Part shown: piece after piece, positions 8,391 to 19,800 of the stretch
How the letters are laid out: every line of letters starts with the position of its first letter
Position numbering within the stretch: the first letter of the stretch is position 1
NCBI GenBank assembly: GCA_019745565.1
Contig: JAIESW010000028.1
Span: 1-64,000, forward strand
Length of the DNA: 64,000 nt
Source: Burkholderiales bacterium
Lineage (GTDB): Bacteria > Pseudomonadota > Gammaproteobacteria > Burkholderiales > Ga0077523
Reading direction: 5' to 3'
Position numbers and translations under genes: made by a program
The notes under the pieces: model-generated
The model's input: the letters and a program-made list of their open reading frames with translations, nothing else
Told to the model about the DNA's origin: nothing
The model's database searches: none

Positions 8391-8776
8391 GCACACCCGA
8401 AGTCAACCGTCCCGACGTCCTGGCCGAGGTCCGGGCGGCCTTCGAGCGCTACGAACAGGCATTGGTGAGCAACGACGTCACCACGCTCGACGAGTTGTTC
8501 TGGGCGAGCCCGCATACCGTACGTTACGGAGCCACGGAGAACCTGTACGGACGCGATGCGATCATCGCATTCCGCAAGGCGCGCTCGCCGCTCAATCTCG
8601 CGCGCACGCTGCGCAATACCGTCATCACCACGTTCGGCGCCGATTTCGCGACGGCCTCCACCGAGTTCCTGCGACCGCCCGGGACGAAGGTCGGGCGTCA
8701 GATGCAGACCTGGGTGCGTACCGGCGAGGGTTGGCGCGTCGTGGCGGCGCACGTGAGCCTGCTGGCGGAACCGTGA
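8387..8776 (+). CDS. atzH: AtzH/HpxZ-like protein (DUF3225, SnoaL-like fold)
   Basis: A 129-residue cone-shaped NTF2/SnoaL-type protein of the AtzH/HpxZ group. The opening ([20 protein letters not shown]) and the segment [20 protein letters not shown] are characteristic, with FRKARSP and a C-terminal Trp-rich strand ([19 protein letters not shown]). The molecular role of AtzH is not settled; it may assist or replace part of the amidase pathway. It overlaps the atzE stop by 4 bases (ATGA) and is the last gene of the tightly coupled set. Confidence 0.85.
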   Translation: MSTPEVNRPDVLAEVRAAFERYEQALVSNDVTTLDELFWASPHTVRYGATENLYGRDAIIAFRKARSPLNLARTLRNTVITTFGADFATASTEFLRPPGTKVGRQMQTWVRTGEGWRVVAAHVSLLAEP

Positions 8777-8828
8777 CCGCGGGCTGCGGACGCTATCATC
8801 CGTCCGTCCTGTCGATCACCACCGCCCG

Positions 8829-9401
8829 ATGACCCCTCGACTTGTCGCCTTCGCCGGCAGCCTGCGCTCGGCCTCCTTCAACCGCAAGCTGCTCGCCATC
8901 GCCGTGGCTGGCGCGCGGGCTGCCGGAGCCGAAGTGACGCTGCTCGATCTGCGCGACTTCGCGATGCCGCTCTATGACGGGGACCTGGAGGCTGCGCAAG
9001 GCATCCCGCCCGCGGCGCGTGAACTGAAACGGCTGTTCAAGGAGCACCACGGTTTCCTGATCGCGTGTCCGGAATACAACACGTCGATCACGGCAGTGCT
9101 GAAGAACACCATCGACTGGGTGTCGCGGCAGGACGGTGCCGAGTCGGGGCGCGCGCCCTACGAGGGCAAGGTGGCCGGCCTGTTCTCCGCATCGCCCGGG
9201 CCGCTCGGGGCCGTGCGCTCGCTCGAAGCGGTCCGAGGTATCCTGATGTCGCTGGGTTGCCTGGTGCTGCCCCAGCGCGGTTCGATCGTGCGTGCGGGCG
9301 AGGCTTTCGCCGCCGACGGGACGCTCAAGGATGCGAAGCAGACGGACATGGTCCACGGCGTAGCTGCCGAGACCGTGCGACTGATCGGCAAGTTGCAGTG
9401 A
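8829..9401 (+). CDS. NADPH-dependent FMN reductase (chromate/quinone reductase-like)
   Basis: A 190-residue flavodoxin-fold oxidoreductase. The FMN phosphate loop GSLRSASFNRKL is at about 10-21, and the PEYNTSITAVLKNTIDW motif (about 81-97) marks the NAD(P)H-dependent FMN reductase family, which includes ChrR-type chromate reductases and ArsH-like enzymes. It probably transfers electrons from NAD(P)H to FMN, quinones or xenobiotics in the cytosol. It begins 52 bases after atzH and may share its transcript. A TATCAT hexamer at about 8793 could instead serve as a -10. The physiological substrate is not evident. Confidence 0.85.
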   Translation: MTPRLVAFAGSLRSASFNRKLLAIAVAGARAAGAEVTLLDLRDFAMPLYDGDLEAAQGIPPAARELKRLFKEHHGFLIACPEYNTSITAVLKNTIDWVSRQDGAESGRAPYEGKVAGLFSASPGPLGAVRSLEAVRGILMSLGCLVLPQRGSIVRAGEAFAADGTLKDAKQTDMVHGVAAETVRLIGKLQ

Positions 9402-9461
9402 CACGGGCCTGCGTCGCAACGGTGCGTGGTGCGGAAGCCATGCCCGACGGTGGTGCGGCGG

Positions 9462-9487
9462 CGCATTGCATTTGTTGGGGCAATGCG
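9462..9487. promoter_or_regulatory. Perfect inverted repeat upstream of the Anbu operon
   Basis: CGCATTGC (9462-9469) and GCAATGCG (9480-9487) are perfect 8-base arms separated by 10 bases. They end 116 bases before the first start of the Anbu operon. The spacing is two helical turns or less from arm centre to arm centre, which suits a dimeric operator, although an RNA hairpin is also possible. The regulator is unknown. Confidence 0.45.
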
Positions 9488-9603
9488 ATGGAATCGACGC
9501 AAACGCATGATTGGGATGGAAAACGACCGCTGTCGCCGGCGTGGCACAGCGGTTGCACCAGGACGGGGCAAACGACCATGAGAAGTCACCGCTGAGAGCG
9601 GAC

Positions 9604-11022
<1,419 letters not shown>

Positions 11023-11035
11023 GGGCTCGCCGACC

Positions 11036-12007
11036 ATGATGCTGAGCCGCACCGCCTCCAACCTGTACTGGATGGCCCGTTACGTCGAGCGCATGGAGAA
11101 CACCGCGCGCATCCTCGACGTGACGTATCGCATGTCGCTGGTGCCGAAGGATTCCCGCCTGGCGGACCAGGAGTGGTACGCGCCACTCTATATCACGGGC
11201 ACGCTCTATCCCTTCACCGGACGTTTCAACGAGGTCAACGCCCGCGGCGTGCTGCATTTCATGACGATCGATCCGGACAGTCCGTCCAGCATCGTGGCGT
11301 GCGCGCGGGCCGCCCGCGAGAACGCCCGGGCGGTGCGCGGGCGCATCACCTCCGAGATGTGGGAGATACTCAATGCCACCTGGCTCGAGATCCAGAAGAT
11401 CACCGACGCGGAGCTGACCTCGGACCGGCTCCTCGCGTTGTTCGAATGGGTCAAGGAGCGCTCCCATCTCTTCCGCGGCGTGACCGTGGGCACCATGCTC
11501 CAGGACGAGGCGTTCCAGTTCAACCGCCTCGGCACGTTCATGGAGCGCGCCGACAATACCGCCCGCATTCTCGACGTGAAGTACCACGTGCTGCTGCCGA
11601 GCCTCCAGGACGTGGGCGGGGCGGTGGACTACTATCAGTGGGCCGCGGTGCTGCGCTCGGTGTCGTCGTTCGAGTCCTATCGCAAGGTCTACCGCGACGT
11701 CATCACGCCGCTTCGGGTGGCGGAGCTCCTGATCCTGCGCGCCGACATGCCGCGCAGCCTGCACCACTGCATGCGCGAGGCCTACGAGATCCTCCGCGCC
11801 ATTTCGCGCGGCCAGTCGAACGAGGCCACCCGGCTGGCGGGCGAGATGCACGCGGGGCTCCAGTTCGGGCGCGTCGACACGATCTTTGCCGCCGGATTGC
11901 ATGAATACCTGACCGAGTTCCTGCGTCGGACCGGCGTGCTGAGCGACGAGGTGGCTCGCACGTTCTTCGGCGGCGGGCAGAGCCAGCAACAGGTTCAGGC
12001 GGCCTGA
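11036..12007 (+). CDS. Alpha-E domain protein (DUF403), Anbu operon
   Basis: A 323-residue all-helical alpha-E protein. The N-terminus (LSRTASNLYWMARYVERMEN) is the family hallmark, followed by TARILDVTYRMSLVP. The segment QFNRLGTFMERADNTARILD at about 160-180 is an internal repeat of the same motif. Its biochemical role is unknown, but it co-occurs almost always with the permuted ATP-grasp protein and with transglutaminase-like proteins. It lies 13 bases after the ATP-grasp gene and 73 bases before the Anbu gene. Confidence 0.88.
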   Translation: MMLSRTASNLYWMARYVERMENTARILDVTYRMSLVPKDSRLADQEWYAPLYITGTLYPFTGRFNEVNARGVLHFMTIDPDSPSSIVACARAARENARAVRGRITSEMWEILNATWLEIQKITDAELTSDRLLALFEWVKERSHLFRGVTVGTMLQDEAFQFNRLGTFMERADNTARILDVKYHVLLPSLQDVGGAVDYYQWAAVLRSVSSFESYRKVYRDVITPLRVAELLILRADMPRSLHHCMREAYEILRAISRGQSNEATRLAGEMHAGLQFGRVDTIFAAGLHEYLTEFLRRTGVLSDEVARTFFGGGQSQQQVQAA

Positions 12008-12080
12008 GGTGATTGGCGCAGCTCGAGGCGGTTGGCTATAGTGCCGTTCCAGACGAAGCACACGAAGGCGGGAAACAGAC

Positions 12081-12815
12081 GTGACGTATTGCGTAGCCAT
12101 ATCGCTCGATTCCGGGATGCTGTTCGCATCCGACTCGCGGACCAACGCGGGGGTCGACCATGTCGCCACGTTCAGCAAGATGAAGGTGTTCGAACGCAAG
12201 GACGAGCGCGTGATGGTGCTGCTGTCCTCCGGCAACCTGGCCATCACCCAGGGTGTCATCAATCTTCTGGAGCGCCAGGCCCAGGCGGAGCCCGGGGGCG
12301 ACACCATCTGGAACGCCCGCAGCCTGTACGACGTGGCCTCCATGGTGGGCGACGCCCTGCGCGAGATGCAGCGGCGCGACGGCCCCTACCTCATGCAGGG
12401 CAACATCGACTTCAACGCAACGCTGCTGCTGGGCGGGCAGATCGCGGGCGAGCAGCCGCGCCTGTTCAACATCTACTCCCAGGGCAACTTCATCGAGGCC
12501 ACGCCGGATTCGATCTACTTCCAGGTGGGCGAGAGCAAGTACGGCAAGCCGGTGCTCGACCGGGTGATTTCTTCCGGCACCTCGGTAGCCGAGGCGGCCA
12601 AGTGCGTCCTGATCTCCTTCGATTCCACTATTCGCTCGAACATCTCGGTGGGGTTGCCGATCGAGATGCTGTGGTTGCCGAGGGACGCCATGCGGGTGGG
12701 CATCCACAAGCGCATCGCCGAGGGCGACCCGTACTTCACCATGCTGCGCCAGGGCTGGGGCGGCGGCTTGCGGAGGGTGTTCGGCGAGTTGCCGAATCCG
12801 GACTGGCTGTCCTGA
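12081..12815 (+). CDS. Anbu: proteasome-type N-terminal nucleophile peptidase
   Basis: A 244-residue protein of the Anbu (ancestral beta-subunit) family, a proteasome/HslV relative. After removal of Met1 the nucleophile is Thr2 (MTYCVAISLDSG). Asp18 in FASDSR and Lys33 in TFSKMKVFERK complete the Thr-Asp-Lys set of N-terminal-nucleophile peptidases. Known Anbu proteins assemble as open helical or ring oligomers; peptidase activity is weak and the substrates are undefined. An ATP-dependent unfoldase partner is absent here. The neighbouring ATP-grasp, alpha-E and transglutaminase genes suggest handling of a peptide-linked product. Start ATG 12081. Confidence 0.92.
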   Translation: MTYCVAISLDSGMLFASDSRTNAGVDHVATFSKMKVFERKDERVMVLLSSGNLAITQGVINLLERQAQAEPGGDTIWNARSLYDVASMVGDALREMQRRDGPYLMQGNIDFNATLLLGGQIAGEQPRLFNIYSQGNFIEATPDSIYFQVGESKYGKPVLDRVISSGTSVAEAAKCVLISFDSTIRSNISVGLPIEMLWLPRDAMRVGIHKRIAEGDPYFTMLRQGWGGGLRRVFGELPNPDWLS

Positions 12816-12876
12816 TCTTCCGCGAGGCGTCCCCGGGCGGCGCCTCCCGTATTTCGCCACTTGCCTCGCCGCTGCC

Positions 12877-15800
12877 ATGACCATCCGCGTCGCCCTCTAT
12901 CACGAGACCCACTACCGGTTCGACCGGCCGGTGAACCTGTCGCCGCACGAGATCCGTCTGCGGCCCGCGGCCCACTGCCGCACGCCGATCGAGAGTTATT
13001 CGCTCAAGATCCTGCCGGCCAAGCACTTCATCAACTGGCAGCAGGATCCGTACGGCAACTTCGTCGCGCGGCTCGTGTTTCCCGAGAAGGCGCGCGAGCT
13101 GAAGGTGGTGGTGGACCTGGTGGCCGACATGACGGTCATCAATCCGTTCGATTTCTTCCTCGAGCGCAATGCCGAGCGTTTCCCGTTCGAGTATCCCGAC
13201 ATCACGCGGCGCGAGCTGGCCCCCTTCCTCGAAACCGATCCGCTGACGCCGAAGCTCGCGGCGTGGGTGGAAGCTTTCCGGCGCGAGCATCTCGCCGAGC
13301 CGATGCCCACCGTCGACATGCTGGTGGCGCTCAACCAGAAAGCGCAGGGTGCGGTCCGCTACATCGTGCGGATGGAACCCGGCGTGCAGACGCCGGAGGA
13401 AACCCTCGACCAGGCGTCCGGGTCGTGCCGCGATTCCGCGTGGCTGCTGGTGCAGGCCCTGCGCCATCTGGGCCTCGCCGCGCGTTTCGTCTCGGGCTAC
13501 CTGGTCCAGCTCACGCCGGACGTGAAGGCGCTGGACGGCCCTGCGGGACCGGAGCAGGACTTCACCGACTTGCATGCCTGGGCCGAGGTGTACCTGCCCG
13601 GCGCGGGCTGGGTCGGTCTCGATGCGACCTCGGGGCTGATGGCGGGAGAGGGGCACATTCCGCTGGCAGCGACCGCGCAGCCATCCAGCGCGGCGCCGGT
13701 CACCGGTTTCACCGATCCGTGCGAGGTGCAGTTCAGCTTCGAGATGAAGGTGACACGGGTGCACGAAGACCCGCGGGTCACCAAGCCGTACACCGAGGAG
13801 CAATGGCAGCGTATCGACCGGCTCGGCGAACAGGTGGACACGCAGCTCCGCGCATGGGACGTGCGCCTTACCATGGGTGGTGAGCCCACGTTCGTGTCCG
13901 CCGACGACATGGACGGCGTGGAGTGGAACTACGCGGCCCTCGGCGATCGCAAGCGCGAACTGGCCGGCGAACTGCTGCTGCGTCTGAAGGACCGATTCGC
14001 GCCGGACGGCATGCTGTATCACGGCCAGGGCAAATGGTATCCGGGTGAGCCGCTGCCGCGCTGGGCGCTGGGCGTGCTGTGGCGCCAGGACGGCAAACCG
14101 CTCTGGAAGGACCCGCAATGGCTCGCCGGGGACGCGCAGGGCACCGCCGGGCATGCGGATGCGCTGCGTTTCGTCGAGACACTGACCGGCCTGCTCGGCC
14201 TGCATCGCGACTACGTCATTCCGGCTTACGAAGACGTCTGGAACGTCGCGCAGCAGGAGCGGCAACAGCCGCTTAATGTTGATCCGCTCGAGCGCGATCT
14301 GAAGAACCCGGTCGACCGCAGCAAGCTCGCACGCCTGCTGGACGGCAAGCTCGGCGACCCGGTGGGCTACGTCCTGCCGCTGAAGGCCGTACCGGCTGCC
14401 GGTGGCAAGCACGCCTGGCAGAGTTCGCCCTGGCCGCTGCCACGGGAGCATTGCTACCTGGTCGGCGGCGATTCGCCGATGGGGTATCGGTTGCCGCTCG
14501 CGTCGTTGCCCGTGGCGGCACCCGAGGACGTGGAACCGTTGCACGAACCCGATCCGTTCGATCCGAAGGATGCGTTGCCCGCCGGCGTACAGCAGCTTGG
14601 CGAGGATCCCGAGAAGCCGAAGCCGGTCAAAGTGCAGAAGGGCAAGTCGGCGCCCGAAGTGGTCCGCACGGCGCTCTGCGTCGAGCCGCGCGAAGGACGC
14701 CTCCATGTGTTCCTGCCGCCGGTGAGCTCCGCCGACGAGTACACGGACCTGGTTGCCCGCATCGAGAACGCCGCCGCCCGCTGCCGCACGCCGGTGCGCA
14801 TCGAAGGCTACCTCGCGCCCTTCGATGTCCGGCTGAAGCGGTTGTTCGTCACGCCGGACCCGGGCGTGATCGAGGTCAACATCCATCCGGCCACGTCGTG
14901 GAGCGAACTCACGACGAACACCCGGACGCTCTACGAAGACGCGCGCCTCACGCGGCTCTCCACCGAGAAGTTCATGCTGGATGGCCGCCACACCGGCACC
15001 GGCGGCGGCAACCACGTGACCATCGGGGGTGCCACGCCGGTGGACAGCCCGCTGCTGCGGCGTCCCGATCTGCTGCGCAGCCTGATCACCTACTGGCAGA
15101 ACCATCCGGCGCTGTCGTACCTGTTTTCCGGCATGTTCATCGGGCCCACGAGCCAGGCGCCGCGCGTGGACGAAGCGCGCGACGACAGCCTGTACGAGCT
15201 GGAGATCGCGTTCCAGGAAATGGCGCGCGCCACCAAGCCGGGCGAGGAAACGCCGGCCCCCTGGCTGGTGGACCGCCTGCTGCGCAACCTGCTGATCGAC
15301 GTGACCGGCAACACCCATCGGGCCGAGTTCTCCGTCGACAAGCTGTATTCGCCCGACGGTCCCACCGGCCGGCTTGGCCTGCTCGAATTCCGTGCCTTCG
15401 AGATGCCACCCCATTGGCAGATGAGTTGCGTGCAGCTCCTGCTGCTGCGGGCGCTGATCGCGCGCTTCTGGAAGATGCCGTACGAGAACCGCCTCATCGA
15501 GTGGGGCACCGGCCTGCACGATCGCTTCCTGCTGCCGCACTTCGTGGCCCAGGACATGGAAGAGGTGATCGAGGACCTGAACCGTGCCGGCTACGCGTTC
15601 GACGTGCACTGGTTCGCGCCGTTCTTCGAGTTCCGTTTCCCGCGGTTCGGGACCGTGGTCCACCAGGGCGTCGAACTGGAGCTCCGGCAGGCCCTCGAAC
15701 CCTGGCACGTGCTGGGCGAGGAGGTGGCCGGCAGCGGCACGACCCGCTACGTGGATTCGTCGGTGGAACGCATGCAGGTCAAGGTACGGCATCTGAGCGG

Positions 15801-16233
15801 CCACCGTTTCGTGGTGCTGTGCAACGGACGGCCGCTGCCGCTGACGGCGACCGGCACGCGCGGCGAGTACGTAGCCGGCGTGCGCTATCGCGCGTGGCAG
15901 CCGCCCTCCGCACTGCACCCGACGATCAAGGTTCACACACCGCTCGTATTCGATCTCTACGACACCGGCAGTGGTCGAGCACTCGGCGGATGCACTTACC
16001 ACGTCATGCATCCGGGCGGGCGCAGCTACGAGCGCTTTCCGGTCAACGCCAACGAAGCGGAAGCGCGCCGCGTGGCACGGTTCCAGGCCATCGGCCATAC
16101 GCCGGGACCGATGCCGTTCCGGCCCGAGCAGCCGAACCGGTGGTTCCCCATGACGCTGGATCTGCGGCGCGCGCCGGACCACGGCGTGGCCGGCGCATCC
16201 ATCGCCGGCCAGGTGACCCAGGCGCAGCAGTAG
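12877..16233 (+). CDS. Large transglutaminase-like protein with DUF2126 C-terminal region, Anbu operon
   Basis: An 1118-residue protein. The N-terminal half (about 1-290) is a bacterial transglutaminase-like cysteine peptidase domain with a complete triad: Cys184 in SGSCRDSAWL, His233 in DLHAWAEVYL and Asp249 in GLDATSGLMAG. The remainder is the DUF2126 region (from about RAWDVRLTMGGEPTFVS), which carries YHGQGKWYPGEPLPRWA and a Gly/His-rich loop (HTGTGGGNHVTIGGAT) resembling glutamine synthetase/gamma-glutamylcysteine ligase-like active sites. Protease and putative ligase activities may be combined. There is no signal peptide. It is the last gene of the Anbu operon, 61 bases after the peptidase. 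Confidence 0.88.
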   Translation: MTIRVALYHETHYRFDRPVNLSPHEIRLRPAAHCRTPIESYSLKILPAKHFINWQQDPYGNFVARLVFPEKARELKVVVDLVADMTVINPFDFFLERNAERFPFEYPDITRRELAPFLETDPLTPKLAAWVEAFRREHLAEPMPTVDMLVALNQKAQGAVRYIVRMEPGVQTPEETLDQASGSCRDSAWLLVQALRHLGLAARFVSGYLVQLTPDVKALDGPAGPEQDFTDLHAWAEVYLPGAGWVGLDATSGLMAGEGHIPLAATAQPSSAAPVTGFTDPCEVQFSFEMKVTRVHEDPRVTKPYTEEQWQRIDRLGEQVDTQLRAWDVRLTMGGEPTFVSADDMDGVEWNYAALGDRKRELAGELLLRLKDRFAPDGMLYHGQGKWYPGEPLPRWALGVLWRQDGKPLWKDPQWLAGDAQGTAGHADALRFVETLTGLLGLHRDYVIPAYEDVWNVAQQERQQPLNVDPLERDLKNPVDRSKLARLLDGKLGDPVGYVLPLKAVPAAGGKHAWQSSPWPLPREHCYLVGGDSPMGYRLPLASLPVAAPEDVEPLHEPDPFDPKDALPAGVQQLGEDPEKPKPVKVQKGKSAPEVVRTALCVEPREGRLHVFLPPVSSADEYTDLVARIENAAARCRTPVRIEGYLAPFDVRLKRLFVTPDPGVIEVNIHPATSWSELTTNTRTLYEDARLTRLSTEKFMLDGRHTGTGGGNHVTIGGATPVDSPLLRRPDLLRSLITYWQNHPALSYLFSGMFIGPTSQAPRVDEARDDSLYELEIAFQEMARATKPGEETPAPWLVDRLLRNLLIDVTGNTHRAEFSVDKLYSPDGPTGRLGLLEFRAFEMPPHWQMSCVQLLLLRALIARFWKMPYENRLIEWGTGLHDRFLLPHFVAQDMEEVIEDLNRAGYAFDVHWFAPFFEFRFPRFGTVVHQGVELELRQALEPWHVLGEEVAGSGTTRYVDSSVERMQVKVRHLSGHRFVVLCNGRPLPLTATGTRGEYVAGVRYRAWQPPSALHPTIKVHTPLVFDLYDTGSGRALGGCTYHVMHPGGRSYERFPVNANEAEARRVARFQAIGHTPGPMPFRPEQPNRWFPMTLDLRRAPDHGVAGASIAGQVTQAQQ

Positions 16234-16250
16234 CCATCGGTGCCACGGCG

Positions 16251-16269
16251 CGAATCCGTCAGGGATTCG
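16251..16269. terminator. Hairpin after the Anbu operon (weak terminator candidate)
   Basis: CGAATCC (16251-16257) pairs perfectly with GGATTCG (16263-16269) around a 5-base loop, 18 bases after the transglutaminase stop. No T-run follows, so Rho-independent termination is doubtful. It may instead stabilise the 3' end or regulate the downstream gene at 16331. Confidence 0.35.
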
Positions 16270-16330
16270 TCAACCGGTCGTGCTTACGCTCTCGCCGGAC
16301 TCGCCCCGAGTCCTTCCACGGAGTGTGCGC

Positions 16331-16819
16331 ATGAATACAGTCAGAAAGTCACTACTGGCGATGGTGCTCGCCATGGCCGCTGCAGGTGCAGACGCGCAAT
16401 CGATCCCCAAGAGCGGCTCGCTCACGCTGCACACCGCATACAAGGGTTCCGGCGATGTCCACCAGGTCACCGATTCGCGGGTCTACTGGGTCGGAACCTG
16501 GCTCGGCATCAGCTACAACGGTGCCGGCAGCGGGTTGTTCCACGCCAATCCGGTGACGTGTGCCGGTTTCCTCGATCTCGTCAACGGCGCCGGACCCAGC
16601 AAGGGTGTCTGCACCTTCGCCGACGGGACCGACAAGGTGCATGGCGAATGGACCGGCAACACCGTGACCAACGCGCCCTACGAGGGCTCGGGCAGGTTCA
16701 TCGCGGGCACCGGCAAGTTCGCGGGGATCACGGGCGGCTGGTCGTTCAAGTGCGTGCCGGTGAACTTCAATGCGGGGCAATGGACCTGCGATCAGAAGGT
16801 CGACTACCGGCTGCCCTGA
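16331..16819 (+). CDS. Secreted protein of unknown function
   Basis: A 162-residue exported protein. The signal peptide is clear (MNTVRKSLLAMVLAMAAAGA, cleavage about after ADA). The mature part is Gly/Thr-rich and predicted to be all beta, with three cysteines (VTCAGF, GVCTFAD and FKCVPV; a fourth in WTCDQK), enough for two disulfides. The repeated Gly/Trp/Thr pattern (HGEWTGNTVTNAPYEGSGRF, then GTGKFAGITGGW) resembles small lipocalin-like or allene-oxide-cyclase-barrel exported proteins, but I cannot assign a function. The ATG at 16331 is chosen because it opens the signal peptide. It ends 9 bases before the converging regulator gene. Confidence 0.7.
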   Translation: MNTVRKSLLAMVLAMAAAGADAQSIPKSGSLTLHTAYKGSGDVHQVTDSRVYWVGTWLGISYNGAGSGLFHANPVTCAGFLDLVNGAGPSKGVCTFADGTDKVHGEWTGNTVTNAPYEGSGRFIAGTGKFAGITGGWSFKCVPVNFNAGQWTCDQKVDYRLP

Positions 16820-16828
16820 CGCTGCGCC

Positions 16829-19800
16829 TCAAGCGCCTTCGAGTATTCGCTTGCGAAGGCGCTCCGATTCCGCGGAGGGTTGGATTCCTAGGAGGACCGA
16901 CAGGGTCTGGCGCAGCCGCCGGTAGACCGCTGCCACGTCGGCCGCACGACCGCGCGCGGCGTGGCAGCGCATGAGTCCGCGATAGCAGGCCTCCGCGAGC
17001 GGTTCGGCTTCGATGCCGCGGAGATACAGCCGTTCGGCCGCATCGGTATCGGTGCGCTCGAGCGGCGCGGCGACCCGTTCCACCAGCCGCGCGAACGTGT
17101 CGCGCAGCCGCAGCCGTGCCGCAGTGGTCCAGGCGTCGCCTTCGTCGTGCGGCAGCAGCGGTCCGCGATACACGGCGATCGCCCGCAGCCTGTCGGGCTC
17201 ACGCCCGCTGGCGGCAAGGCGCTCGAACGCGGTGAGATCCACCCATGCGCAGGTCGGATCGAGGACGAGGCGACCTTCGGCCGAACGGATCGCGTCGGGG
17301 AGGTCGAGCATCCGCCGCAGCCGATAGAGGGCCGTGGACTGGGACATCACCGCGGCGTCGCCGTCCAGGTCGGGCCACAGCAGGTGACGCGCGTTCTCCA
17401 CGGAAATGCCGTGCTCGCCGTGGAGGGCGATGAGCTTCAGCAACGCCAGCACCTTTCTCGGAGGCTTGCGTCCGAACTCGATGGGATTGCCGAATCGGTG
17501 CACGGTGAACGGACCCAGCATGCGGATCTCGAGCGGATGCGGCCAGTCGGGCTCGTCCGGCGTGGGAGGGCGGATGCCCCATTCGGCGACGAGGCGTGCG
17601 ACGTGGGCGCGCTCTATCCCCATCTTCCATGCGAACGAGAACAGGCGTGGCAGGAACGGGCGGGCCCACGACAGGACCGCGATGCGCTTGTGGTTCGCGG
17701 CGAGTGCCAGGCATGTCGACAGGAGTTCCGCCGCTTCCGAGGCTGCGCCTCGCGCGAGTGCCGCGTGGGCACGGAGCGCCGCATACAGCGCGTCGGGATA
17801 GTTGCACACGGTGCCCGCAAGGCCGGCCTCGGCATCGGCCACCAGTTCCAGCGCCGCTTCGGTGTCGCCGGCCGCCATGCGGTAGACGGCCTGCATGGAC
17901 TGGGCCCACGCAAGCCCAGCCATGATGAAACCGTTCTCGCGCCACGCTTCCAGCCCGCGCTCGCCGACACGGATGGCGGTGGCCGTATCACCGGCGACGA
18001 AGTGAGCCAGCGCGGTCGAGCACGCCGCGTAAGCGGCGGGGGAACTGTAGGTCGGGTCGGCGGCCGCGGCCTGCAGCCGGGTCGCTTCGAGGAGCGCCGC
18101 TTCGCTGCGTCCCAGATGGGCGAGGCACTGGACGCCGTACCATGACCACGCCCGGGCGATCGTCTTGAAGCCGTGCCTTTGCGCGACGGCGGTGGACTGG
18201 ACGGCCCATTCCAGCGCCTCTTCGTAGCGGGCGTCGAAGAAGGTGTAGACCAGGATCCAGCCGGTCGCCAGTGCCCTCGACATCACCGCGAGCTGTTCGC
18301 CTGCCAGCCAGCGACGCAGGACCGGTATGACGCGCGCGGCGAGTGCCTCGTCGCATCGGAAGTGGGCATAGGCGAGCAGTCCGGTGCCCGCCTGGATCGC
18401 CTGCGTGGGGCCCAGGCGGCCGTGCGACAGTTCCCGATCCAGTATCGCGGCGGCGGTGGGGATCAGGGGATGGTTCGGCCGGCGATAAAGGGAGGTGTAG
18501 AGCAACGTGTGCCACGCGCGGACCATCGCGTCCGGTGACTCGGGCGGGTTCGAAGCGAGCAGCCGCGCGAGCACGTCGATCCAGCGGTCCCACCCTTTGT
18601 AGGTCGCGCTGCTCATCATCATGGTTTCCATCAGCGCGAAGGCGGCATTCGACTGGCCCGCCTCGTCGCCGAGTTCGACGAAGCGTTCGTAGGCCGCCTC
18701 GAAGATCTTCGTGGCTTCCGCCGGGTCGCTCGTCGCGGTGGCATGGCCGTCGAAAAGCAGCAGCCAGGGATCGGCGGCAATCAGCTCCGCAGGGACGCAG
18801 TCCAACCAGCCGCGCAACGTCTGGAGCTGCCCCTGGTCCGTCAGCCGCTGCGCGCCCTGCCGGATGAGTCGTGCGACCCGCTCCCAGTTGCCGAGCGCGC
18901 GGTGCTGTTCGATGGCGTCGGCGAGCAGTCCGTCCTCTTCGAGGAGGCCGGCCACCTTGTCGCGCAACGCCCGCAGTTCGTCCGGCGCGAGCTCGTGCTC
19001 GAGACGATCCAGCAGGAACGCGCGGAACAGATCGTGATAGCAGTAGCTTGCCGGCTGGTCCACGGCTTCGGGTTCACGGCGCGCAGTGAAGAAATGCCGG
19101 CGGTACAGACCTTCGAGCAGTTCGCCGGCGTGGTCGTCGGCGGTCAACGCGTGCGCCTGCGCTGCGGTGACGGTCGGCAGCAGCGCCGTGCGCAACAGCA
19201 ATGCGCGCAGCGGTGCATCGAGCGTCCGGAACAGTTCGTCCGCGAAGTACGCGAAGACCGCGTCCCGGGACGCACGGTCCATCCGCGGCGCCGCGCGGTC
19301 CGCCGCTCTGTTGGCCGAGCGGGACAGCATGAGGACGATACCGGCAGCCCAACCGTCGGTGAGTGCGTGCAGCGCCTCGCAGTCGACGTGGGCCGGTGCG
19401 CCCAGGGAGTCCACGACGGCCCTGGTCTCGGCGAGATCGAGGCGCAGATCGTCGGCACCGATGAGATCGGCCTGGCGGTTCGCCTGCACGGCGATGAGAT
19501 CGTCCGGCAACTGGTAGCGGCTCAGCGCGATGAGGCGCACGCCCTCGGGCGCTTCCTCGATGGCGCAACGGAGCACGGCGTGAAACGATGCGCCGGCTGC
19601 GCGATGACAGTTGTCGAACACCAGCGTGCCGGCAGGCGGCACGACCTGGTAGAAGCGCCGGAAGAACTGACGGCAGAAGGCGCCGGTGTCCGCCTGGTGC
19701 TCGGGCGTGAGGTAAGGCAGCGGCGGTGCGGCGGGGTCGATGCCGGCGGCGACGGTGACGAGGTACGCGATCATCGCCGAGGCGTCCCGGTCGCCCTCGT

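Noticed and set aside
12736-16182. A 1148-codon open frame on the minus strand opposite the transglutaminase/DUF2126 gene
   Set aside because: The plus-strand protein has a complete catalytic triad; the reverse frame shows Arg/His/Gln-rich, motif-free sequence.
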